In this document: positions 26,791 to 34,244 of the stretch, in pieces
Numbering within the stretch: position 1 is the stretch's first letter
Layout: every line of letters begins with the position of its first letter
From: JAYPWI01 sp964629575
GTDB taxonomy: Bacteria > Actinomycetota > Acidimicrobiia > Acidimicrobiales > Poriferisodalaceae
Assembly: GCA_964629575.1 (NCBI GenBank)
Contig: CAZVUM010000017.1
Coordinates: 8,752 to 72,751 of the forward strand
Reading direction: 5' to 3'
DNA: 64,000 bases
Notes under the pieces: generated by a model
Told to the model about the DNA's origin: nothing
The model's database searches: none
What the model saw: only the letters and a program-made list of their open reading frames with translations
Made by a program: the position numbers and the translations under genes

Positions 26791-27884
26791 GGCTTCTGCC
26801 CGAGCGTGGCCGAGAGGCGTCCCAGGGCCGACCGGGCGGTGATCTGAAGGATGCGGGGCCCGATGTTCTGGATGGGCAGCACTTCTGTCGCCGCCCCGAG
26901 CTCGGCCACGGCGCGGGGCATGCCGTACACGACACACGTCGCCTCGTCCTGGGCGATCACCGGCGCGTCGAGGCCGGCGAGCTCCTTGGACCCCAGCCCG
27001 CCGTCGCTTCCCATCCCGGTGAGAATGACCCCGAGGATGTTCGCGCCATAGACCTTCGCAGCGGAGCTGAAGAGGACATCGACGGCTGGTCGACAGGAGT
27101 TGACAGGTGGTTCTTCGCTCAGCCGGATCTTGGCCGCGGCGCTCGAGCGGCCGTCGACGTGCATGTGCCGATCGCCTGGAGCGATGTAGCAGAACCCGGC
27201 CTCGGGAATCATGCCCTGGGTTGCTTCGACCACTGTGGAGTCGACCTTGCGGTTGAGACGCTCGGCGAGCGCTGCGGTGAAACGCGGCGGCATGTGCTGG
27301 ACGACGAACAGCGGAACCTCGAGCGCCGGCGTGATGGCGCTGAGAACGGTCTCGAGTGCGACGGGTCCACCCGTCGAGCAGCCGAGCACCACCGCATCGA
27401 CCCGAGAGGTGGCAACTGTCGACCGTACGCTGGGTTTCGGCGCGAACGGGCGAGCGTTGGCGGCCGGATGCCGCGACGACAAGAGGGCCCTGACCTTGGC
27501 GACCAGTTCGGTGCGCACGTGATCACGCGATTTCGCGAGACCCGTCGTCTGACCCGGCTTGGTCGCCCAGTCCGATGCACCCTTGGCCAGCGCGTCGACC
27601 GTGGCCGTCGCTCCGTGCTCGGTCAGAGTGGAGAACATCACCACCGGAAGCTTCGGCCACCGTGCGCGGAGCTCGACGAGAGTCGTGAGCCCGTCCATCA
27701 CCGGCATCTCGATGTCGAGGACGACGAGGTCGGGGTCGAAGCGCTCGATCTTCTGCAGGCCGATGCTCCCGTTGGCCGCTGTCGCGACGACTTCGAGGTC
27801 GGGCTCGTCGTTGAAGATGGAGCTCAGAAGGCCGCGAACGACAGCTGAGTCGTCGACGAGGAGAATCTTGGAGACGGCCGTCAC
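26787..27884 (-). CDS. cheB: CheB receptor methylesterase/response regulator (left operon)
   Basis: 365 residues. A receiver domain (1-125) with acceptor Asp57 in VVLDIEMPVMDG is joined by a linker to the methylesterase domain with Ser170 (GCSTGG), His197 (VVQHMP) and Asp294 (GMGSDG). Phosphorylation by CheA activates removal of receptor methyl groups, giving adaptation. Overlaps cheY upstream and cheR downstream. Confidence 0.96.
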   Translation of the reverse strand: MTAVSKILLVDDSAVVRGLLSSIFNDEPDLEVVATAANGSIGLQKIERFDPDLVVLDIEMPVMDGLTTLVELRARWPKLPVVMFSTLTEHGATATVDALAKGASDWATKPGQTTGLAKSRDHVRTELVAKVRALLSSRHPAANARPFAPKPSVRSTVATSRVDAVVLGCSTGGPVALETVLSAITPALEVPLFVVQHMPPRFTAALAERLNRKVDSTVVEATQGMIPEAGFCYIAPGDRHMHVDGRSSAAAKIRLSEEPPVNSCRPAVDVLFSSAAKVYGANILGVILTGMGSDGGLGSKELAGLDAPVIAQDEATCVVYGMPRAVAELGAATEVLPIQNIGPRILQITARSALGRLSATLGQKP

Positions 27885-28261
27885 TGGCTGACCGCCGTGT
27901 AGACCCCCATCACCGCGAGGCGCTCCTCGATCATCGCCGAATCAACCGGCTTGAAGAGGTATTCGTCGACCCCGGACAGGATCGCCCGAGCGACGCGACG
28001 GGGATCGGCCTCACTGCTGATCATGAGAAAGGGAATCTGGCGGAAGTTCTCGTCGGCCCGGACGGCCTTGGCCAGCTCCACCCCGTCCATCACGGGCATA
28101 TTCCAGTCCGCGACGATCGCGTCCGGGGGATCGGCCGGATCCATCTGGTCGAGTGCGTCCTGACCATGCTCGGCTTCGATGACCTCGAAGCCCAGCTGGA
28201 CCATGATGCGCCCGACGAGGCGGCGAGCGACTCGGGCGTCGTCGACGACGAGGGCCTTCAT
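27881..28261 (-). CDS. cheY: CheY-type response regulator (left operon)
   Basis: 126 residues, a single receiver domain with acidic pocket Asp7/Asp8, acceptor Asp52 in AIVADWNMPVMDG, a Ser in the switch position (FLMISSEA) and Lys in EYLFKPVD. The DWNMP block is typical of motor CheY. It is expected to carry phosphate from CheA to FliM. Four-base overlaps with cheW and cheB place it in one transcript. Confidence 0.94.
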   Translation of the reverse strand: MKALVVDDARVARRLVGRIMVQLGFEVIEAEHGQDALDQMDPADPPDAIVADWNMPVMDGVELAKAVRADENFRQIPFLMISSEADPRRVARAILSGVDEYLFKPVDSAMIEERLAVMGVYTAVSQ

Positions 28262-28743
28262 GACGCCACCGCCTCGTTGCTCATCGCCGAGTGCAGAGCG
28301 ACAATGCGCTCCACGTCGGGGACCAGCAACAGCTCCCCCGTGAGCTTGTACGCGCCCATGATGAGTTCTTTGGCCACACCGGTCATCGTCTCCGGCGGCG
28401 ACTCGTAGTCGCCTGGCTCGACGTCCAGGACGTCGTCGATGGAGTCGACAACAAGGCTCACGACGTCGCCGGTGCTGCGAACGACGACGTGCACCGAACG
28501 TGCGGCATCGACGTCTTCGGAGCGCTCGACCTCGAGTCGCTCACCGAGATCGATGGCAGTTGCAATACGTCCACGCAGGTTGATCAATCCGAGGATCGAC
28601 TCCGCCGCGTGAGGCACCGTCGTGACTTCGAGGTTGTGCAGCACTTCTTGAACTCGCAGCACGTCGATGCCGAGCAAGAGTTGGCCGATGCGGAAGGTGC
28701 ACAACTGAACGGTGTTGGTGGGGGCGGTTGCCACACTGCTCAT
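28258..28743 (-). CDS. cheW: CheW coupling protein (left operon)
   Basis: 161 residues from the ATG that overlaps the cheA stop by one base (TGATG); longer upstream extensions would lie inside cheA. The CheW fold is evident from FRIGQLLLGIDVLRVQEVLHN, ESILGLINLRGRIATAIDLGERL and VSLVVDSIDDVLDVEPGD. It bridges receptors and CheA. Confidence 0.94.
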   Translation of the reverse strand: MSSVATAPTNTVQLCTFRIGQLLLGIDVLRVQEVLHNLEVTTVPHAAESILGLINLRGRIATAIDLGERLEVERSEDVDAARSVHVVVRSTGDVVSLVVDSIDDVLDVEPGDYESPPETMTGVAKELIMGAYKLTGELLLVPDVERIVALHSAMSNEAVAS

Positions 28744-31214
28744 CAACCCACTCCAATCGGTTCGGCAGCCCGAAGGCCGCTGGACATGAAGATTCGATCC
28801 GGATCGACGACGTCGATGACCCGGCCCCCGACAACGGCTCGTGTCGCGTCGCTCTCCCCGTGTATCTCGGGATCCAGCACGATGTCGCTGATCTTCGCGA
28901 CCGCGAGACCGGCGACGTCTGCTCCGTGGTTGCACACAATGACGCTCGTCCGGGTCTCGCCGTCGAGCACACCGTGGCTGAGACCGATGCTCGGCCCCAC
29001 ATCGACGAGGGCCATGATTCCGCCGCGGTACTGCACCACGGGACGCATGTCCGACTCTTCGATGATGTCCGGCGTGAAGTCCTCCAGACGCACCACCTGA
29101 TTGAGGGGCAACCCGACGCTGGTGCCGTTGGCCAGCTCGACGATCAGGAGCGCCTGATCATCGTCGATCAGGGTCGTGTCCTCGCCATGGGACGCGAACT
29201 CGGCGTGGCCACCGACCGAGGTGATCCCCGAGACGCTCGCGAGACCGAGCACATCGAGGATGAGCGACACCCGACCGTCACCCATGATCGTCGCTCCGGA
29301 GAAGAGCTCGATGTCTTTGACCTGACGTCCGAGGGGCTTGACGACGATCTCTTCGGTGGCGTCGATCCTGTCGACGATGAGGCCGAACTGTCGATCGTCG
29401 GCTTGCAGCACGACGATGTTGACCGCGTCATCCTCACCCTCGAAGGGCTCGAGGCCGAGCTGATCGCGGAGATCCACGATCGGCAAGAGCCGTCCGCGGA
29501 GCCGATACACCGGCGCGCCGTGGACCGTTTCGATCCGGTTGGCGAGGTCGCCGGCTTCGAGTCGCACGAGTTCCTGGAGGCTCACCTGGGGAATGGCGTA
29601 GCGCTCGTCCTCGATGTTGATGATGAGCGCGGGGATGATGGCAAGGGTGAGCGGGATCTTGATCTTGAAGGTGGTCCCCGCCCCTGGCTCGGTTCTGATG
29701 TCGACCGAGCCGCCGATCCGCTCCACGTTGGTCTTCACGACGTCCATGCCGACGCCGCGTCCCGACACGTTGCTGACCTGCTGAGCCGTGGAGAATCCGG
29801 GCTGGAAGATCAGCTGGACGACCTCTTTGTCGCCCATGGCTTCGGCCACCTCGTGGGAGACGACACCTTTCTCTACCGCCTTCTCGCGGATCTTGTCGGC
29901 GTCGATGCCGGCCCCGTCGTCGGTGATCTCGATGTTGACCTGACCGCCTTCGTGGTGAGCGCGGAGCAAGAGGACGCCTTCGGCGTCCTTGCCGATGCCC
30001 TCTCGGATCTCGGGGGTCTCGATGCCGTGGTCCACGGTGTTGCGAACGATGTGGGTCAACGGGTCTTTGATCGCCTCGATGATTCCCTTGTCGAGCTCGG
30101 TGTCCTTGCCCTCCATCTCCAAGCGGATCTGCTTGTCGAACTGCCGGGCCAGGTCCCGAACGACGCGAGGCAGCTTGGACCAGACGTTGCCGATGGGCTG
30201 CATGCGCGTCTTCATCACGCCTTCCTGCAGCTCACTCGTGATGTGGTTGAGGCGCTGCGCTGTTGTCAGCATCGCCTTCTCGTCGGTGCCCTCTGTGAGC
30301 TGAAGCAGCTGGTTGCGGGCGAGCACCAGCTCGCCGACCAGGTTCATCAGGCGGTCGAGAAGCCCCACATCGACCCGAATCGTCGAGTCGGAGCTGCTGG
30401 CCCTCTGCTTCGTGGCGGCCTTCTCCACGTCTGCGCTGGCGGCGCGTCCGTCTTCGACGAGGATCTCGCCGATCTTGCGGGAGTCGCCCATGCCCTGTTC
30501 GACCGCAGCGATCTCGACGTCTGTGCGTTCGGCGGAACCGTCGTCCACCAAGATGTCGCCGATCCGATCGGGATCGCTGCTTGCCGCTGGCGCTGCGGGA
30601 ACAGCCTCTTCGCTCGGTGCACCTGCTTCCCGCGGCGGGGCTTCTGGCGACGTGGCCTCGGGCTGCACTGTCTCGGGAACTGCGGTCTCGGGCTGCACTG
30701 TCTCGGGCTCTGAAGCTTCGGGCTCTGCAGCTGCTTCGGCGTCGTCGACCGTGTCGACCGACGGGGATTCGTCAACCGATGTCGCCTCCTCTGCGGACAC
30801 CTGCTCGGCATCGGCAGCCGGCGCGGCCTCGTTAGAGGCAAGTCGCTCCAGCTCGGCGATCAGCGCGGTGTGATCGTGCTCGCCCTCGGCGCCTGTCTCG
30901 TCGATCGTGTCGAGAATGCTGCGAATGGCGTCGACGGTGCCGAGAAGCGCATCGGCGATCTCGTCATCCATCTCCAGAACGGCGTCTCGAAGCAAGCTCA
31001 GGAGGTTCTCGCCGCGGTGGGCGACGATCTCGAGCTGCGAGAACCCGAGGAACCCACAGCTGCCCTTGATGGTGTGCAGGATGCGGAAGGCTTCGGTCAG
31101 GACCTCTCGGTCATCTGGACGTTCCTCGAGTGTCACCAGGTTCTGGTCGAGCCGATCGAGCCCTTCCTGGCACTCGACGAGGAATTCGCCGATGATCTCG
31201 TCGTCTTCGTCCAC
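28743..31214 (-). CDS. cheA: CheA histidine kinase with tandem CheW-like C-terminus (left operon)
   Basis: 823 residues. P1 domain with phospho-His47 (AFRILHTIKGSCGFLGF); an acidic linker rich in Pro-Glu-Thr repeats (~165-200); two ~25-residue repeats at 217-240 and 247-270 (RIGDILVDDG..DVEIA and KIGEILVEDG..DVEKA); P3 dimerisation (STIRVDVGLLDRLMNLVGELVLARNQLLQL); the kinase domain with HIVRNTVDHGIE, DDGAGID and GRGVGMDVVK; then P5 (CheW-like), followed by a second CheW-like domain (ALLIVELANGTSVGLPLNQVVRLE). The repeats replace a recognisable CheY-binding P2 and resemble the N-domain of type II secretion ATPases seen in some CheAs. Confidence 0.96.
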   Translation of the reverse strand: MDEDDEIIGEFLVECQEGLDRLDQNLVTLEERPDDREVLTEAFRILHTIKGSCGFLGFSQLEIVAHRGENLLSLLRDAVLEMDDEIADALLGTVDAIRSILDTIDETGAEGEHDHTALIAELERLASNEAAPAADAEQVSAEEATSVDESPSVDTVDDAEAAAEPEASEPETVQPETAVPETVQPEATSPEAPPREAGAPSEEAVPAAPAASSDPDRIGDILVDDGSAERTDVEIAAVEQGMGDSRKIGEILVEDGRAASADVEKAATKQRASSSDSTIRVDVGLLDRLMNLVGELVLARNQLLQLTEGTDEKAMLTTAQRLNHITSELQEGVMKTRMQPIGNVWSKLPRVVRDLARQFDKQIRLEMEGKDTELDKGIIEAIKDPLTHIVRNTVDHGIETPEIREGIGKDAEGVLLLRAHHEGGQVNIEITDDGAGIDADKIREKAVEKGVVSHEVAEAMGDKEVVQLIFQPGFSTAQQVSNVSGRGVGMDVVKTNVERIGGSVDIRTEPGAGTTFKIKIPLTLAIIPALIINIEDERYAIPQVSLQELVRLEAGDLANRIETVHGAPVYRLRGRLLPIVDLRDQLGLEPFEGEDDAVNIVVLQADDRQFGLIVDRIDATEEIVVKPLGRQVKDIELFSGATIMGDGRVSLILDVLGLASVSGITSVGGHAEFASHGEDTTLIDDDQALLIVELANGTSVGLPLNQVVRLEDFTPDIIEESDMRPVVQYRGGIMALVDVGPSIGLSHGVLDGETRTSVIVCNHGADVAGLAVAKISDIVLDPEIHGESDATRAVVGGRVIDVVDPDRIFMSSGLRAAEPIGVG

Positions 31215-31270
31215 GTCAGGACCCCTTCGTTCGGGTTGCTCTGTTCATCTGGCCACAGCTCCAGAGCGAC

Positions 31271-33385
31271 CTATCGGTACTCGTCGACGAGCTCGTTGAG
31301 CTCGGACGCCATCCGCGACATCTCCTCTGCGGAGCGTCGCGTGTCATCTGTCGATTGGCGTGTGCTGTCAGCGGCAGTCGCGACCTCGGTGATGCTGGTC
31401 GCGATCTCCTGGGTGCCGGTCGCGGCGTCCTCGATGCTGCGACCGATTTCGGCCGTGGTCACACTCTGCTCTTCGACCGCCGAAGCGATGGACGAGATCT
31501 CGTTGATCCGGTCGATCGTTTCGCCAATCTGCTCGTTGGCCTGGACCGCACCGACCATGTCCTCCTGGATGGCCTGAATGCGCAGGGCGATCTCCTCGGT
31601 CGCAGTGCCGGTCTGATTGGCCAGTTCCTTCACCTCGGTGGCCACGACGGCGAAGCCCTTGCCGGCCTCACCGGCCCGGGCCGCCTCGATGGTGGCGTTG
31701 AGGGCCAATAGATTGGTCTGCTCGGCGATCGAGTTGATGACGCCGATCACGGTGCCGATCTCCTCGCTCGACTGTCCGAGCTTCTGAATGGTGTCGGAGG
31801 TGAGACGGGCGGTGCCCACGGCCTCGCTCGCCACGTTGGAGGCCTCGGTCGCGCTCGCCGCGACCTCGCGAATTGTGGCGTTCATCTCTTCGATCGCTGC
31901 CGCGACGGTCGCGACGCTGGAAGAGACCTCGTCACCGCTGGCCGACGCAGACGACGCCTGCTGAGAGGTCTGTTCGGCGCTGCTGCCCATCGTGGCCGAC
32001 ACGGTCGACAGCTCCTCGGCTGCGCCGGCGAGCTGCTGGGACGACCCACGGAGCTGATCCACCATGTCGCGCAGCGAACCGATCATCGTCGAGACGGCAT
32101 CTCCGAGCTGGCCGGGTGTGTGCTGGTCGAGATCGTCGGCGGTCAGGTCCTTCTCCGCGATCAGCTGAGCCTGGGTCCCGACCATCTTGAGCATCGTCGA
32201 CATCTCGTTGAACGAAGAGGCCAGATCCCCGATCTCGTCCTCGCGTTCGATGTCGAGCTTCTCGACCGACAGGTCGCCCTCGGCGATCTTGCTCGCCTGG
32301 GCGGCAACCAGAGCGACCGGCTTGGCGATACCGCGTGCGAGGTAGTAGCCGATCGCAGCGATGGCGACGATCATCACGATCGCAACCAGCACGATTCCGT
32401 TGCGGAGATCGGCCGCGGCAGCTGTGGCCTCACTCACGTCCTGACGGACGAGGATGCCCCAGCCATAGCCCTCGAAACCAAGGGCGCCATCGCTCTTGGC
32501 GTAGCCGTTGAGCTGCTCGACGCCTCGACGGGCGTGGACTTCTTGGACGACACCGTGACCGCTGTCCACGGCACGTGCCGCGGCCTCGATCCCGACGTCG
32601 ATGAGGTTGAGGCTGAGGATCGCGTCGGGGCTCACGTCGTCGATGACCACGCCATCGCTGCGAAGCACCTGGGTCTCGACCGTGGAGACCCCTGTATCAC
32701 GGAGCTCGTCCTTGACGCTGTTCATGATGTCCGTGACGACGCGGTCGAAGCTGGCCTGGTTGTGCCAGATGGCGACCATCTGGCCGTCGCTGTCGAAGAT
32801 CGGCGCCGTGAACGGCAGCGTCAGAAGAGCCTCGCCGTACACGTCTCGGACCAGATCGTTGCGCTCGACGTCGGTGTAGTAGGTGCCGCCGGCGGGCGTG
32901 TTGCCTCCAGCGACGATCCGGAACCACTCTTGGCTCGACACGTCGGTGCCGACCAGGCGGCCCGTGTTGAGCGTCTCACCACCGCCGTCGATCGAGTTGG
33001 CCGTCAACACGGTGCCCTCGAGATCCACGATGAGCATCAGGTCGTAGATGCCGTAGGTGGCGGTCAGGAAGTCGACGATCTCCTGGCGCTCCTGCACCGT
33101 GCCGAGCGCCTTGGGGTTGGCCGCGAACGCCTGAACGTCGCCGTAGCGTTCGAAGAGATTTCGATCCGAAAGATCGGCAGCTTCGATGGCTGCGACCTCG
33201 AGCCGCTGGCCCGCCGCTTCAGTCAGAGACGACTGAGCTCGACTCGTCGAGTACCACCCGACGACGGCCAGGGGCACGATCCCGATTGCGAGGAACGACA
33301 AGACCAACTTGCCGTTCAGTCGTCGCGGTCGAAACCTGCCCAGGGTCTCGACGAACTTGCTTCGGCCGGATGCAGATTCCTGCAT
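31271..33385 (-). CDS. Cache-domain methyl-accepting chemotaxis protein (left operon)
   Basis: 704 residues from ATG. One membrane helix near residues 22-45 (LNGKLVLSFLAIGIVPLAVVGWY), an extracellular Cache sensor (~50-315), a second membrane helix (NGIVLVAIVMIVAIAAIGYYLA), HAMP, then the signalling domain with tip IAEQTNLLALNATIEAARAG. Its sensor is a close paralogue of the MCP at 34.2 kb: shared blocks include LFERYGDVQAFAANP, YGIYDLMLIVDL and GNTPAGGTYYTD. No C-terminal CheR-tethering pentapeptide. It lies between the H-NOX gene and cheA. Ligand unknown. Confidence 0.94.
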   Translation of the reverse strand: MQESASGRSKFVETLGRFRPRRLNGKLVLSFLAIGIVPLAVVGWYSTSRAQSSLTEAAGQRLEVAAIEAADLSDRNLFERYGDVQAFAANPKALGTVQERQEIVDFLTATYGIYDLMLIVDLEGTVLTANSIDGGGETLNTGRLVGTDVSSQEWFRIVAGGNTPAGGTYYTDVERNDLVRDVYGEALLTLPFTAPIFDSDGQMVAIWHNQASFDRVVTDIMNSVKDELRDTGVSTVETQVLRSDGVVIDDVSPDAILSLNLIDVGIEAAARAVDSGHGVVQEVHARRGVEQLNGYAKSDGALGFEGYGWGILVRQDVSEATAAAADLRNGIVLVAIVMIVAIAAIGYYLARGIAKPVALVAAQASKIAEGDLSVEKLDIEREDEIGDLASSFNEMSTMLKMVGTQAQLIAEKDLTADDLDQHTPGQLGDAVSTMIGSLRDMVDQLRGSSQQLAGAAEELSTVSATMGSSAEQTSQQASSASASGDEVSSSVATVAAAIEEMNATIREVAASATEASNVASEAVGTARLTSDTIQKLGQSSEEIGTVIGVINSIAEQTNLLALNATIEAARAGEAGKGFAVVATEVKELANQTGTATEEIALRIQAIQEDMVGAVQANEQIGETIDRINEISSIASAVEEQSVTTAEIGRSIEDAATGTQEIATSITEVATAADSTRQSTDDTRRSAEEMSRMASELNELVDEYR

Positions 33386-33491
33386 GGGGTCGGTCCTCTC
33401 GGTTGTCCCGACCACCCCAGGGCCGGGAGCTCTGCACACACGGGCGACAACGTCGCCTTCGCACGTGCCCTTCGGCCGACCAGTGGTCGAG

Positions 33492-34061
33492 TTAAGGGAG
33501 AGGCTGCTGTTCGGGAAGCTCGGCGGTGCGGAAGGCGCACTGAAAGCGGCACACCGTACGGCCGTCTTCTTCGCCGTCCTGGCGATCCACGATCAGCTCC
33601 GTGCCGTAGTGCGCTGCAACCCCGGCGATCATTCCCTCGGCGAGATCCGGAAGTCCACGAAAGGAGGAGTATTCGATCATCGCTCGACCGTCGCCGAGGT
33701 CCTCGGTCTGAAACCGGGGCGGCTCGGCGCCCTCGTACATGCTGAGGACTTCCCAGTGGATCGTGTCGTCGAGCGTGGCGAAGAACTCGATCGGCCCAGG
33801 GTGGGCATCGAAGTACGCGCTGTAGGACGCGGCCATGTGCGGGATGATGCGCTCGCCGGTCCAGCGAAGAACTTGCGCCGGGGTGAGGCCCAACGCCTCC
33901 GATGCAGCACCGACGATCGCGAGGAGCTCCGCGTCATCGTGGTCCCCGGTGTTCTCGTAGCGGCCACCCGCGTTGGCAGCTTCGAGGAGAGCAGTCCAGG
34001 TCTCGGCGCCAAACTCCTCGGTCACCGCGAGCTCGACGAGATTGAAGACGATGCCTTTCAT
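33492..34061 (-). CDS. H-NOX haem nitric-oxide sensor
   Basis: 189 residues from the ATG giving MKGIVFNLVELAVTEEFG, the classic H-NOX (HNOB) start. With this start the landmark residues fall on canonical numbers: proximal haem ligand His102 (DDTIHWEV), Pro115 (GAEPPRF) and the haem-propionate triad Tyr131-x-Ser133-x-Arg135 (EYSSFRGL). Position 140, a Tyr in oxygen-binding H-NOX, is Leu here, which suggests an NO sensor that excludes O2. It is a stand-alone domain 106 bases upstream of a chemoreceptor and cheA on the same strand, so it probably feeds NO signals into that pathway. A 10-bp hairpin lies right against its start codon. Confidence 0.92.
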   Translation of the reverse strand: MKGIVFNLVELAVTEEFGAETWTALLEAANAGGRYENTGDHDDAELLAIVGAASEALGLTPAQVLRWTGERIIPHMAASYSAYFDAHPGPIEFFATLDDTIHWEVLSMYEGAEPPRFQTEDLGDGRAMIEYSSFRGLPDLAEGMIAGVAAHYGTELIVDRQDGEEDGRTVCRFQCAFRTAELPEQQPLP

Positions 34062-34089
34062 GTGCGGCACTGTCGGCGGCAGTCCGCAC
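34062..34089 (-). promoter_or_regulatory. Hairpin abutting the H-NOX start codon
   Basis: Immediately 5' of the H-NOX ATG (34059-34061) is an imperfect hairpin: GTGCGG (34062-34067) pairs with CCGCAC (34084-34089) and ACTG (34069-34072) with CAGT (34080-34083), with one bulged base and a 7-base loop. No Shine-Dalgarno sequence is visible, so this structure may limit translation. The intergenic region also holds the divergent promoters of H-NOX and the right-hand MCP. Confidence 0.4.
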
Positions 34090-34203
34090 CACTGAAGCAC
34101 AGTGACAGAACTCGTAGGGCTGTGCGGATTTTCACCAGTATCGAGGATTCGACCGTGCGATTGCCTTAACACGAAATCGGATTCACCGACGGGACCACAG
34201 ACA

Positions 34204-34224
34204 ACTCGGCAGTCTCCGCCGAGT
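34204..34224 (+). promoter_or_regulatory. Inverted repeat in the leader of the right-hand MCP
   Basis: Perfect 7-bp inverted repeat ACTCGGC / GCCGAGT around a 7-base spacer, 20 bases before the MCP ATG and just ahead of its CGGAG ribosome site. It could be an operator or an mRNA hairpin. Confidence 0.35.
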
Positions 34225-34244
34225 CTCCCCCGGAGTGTGAAGCA

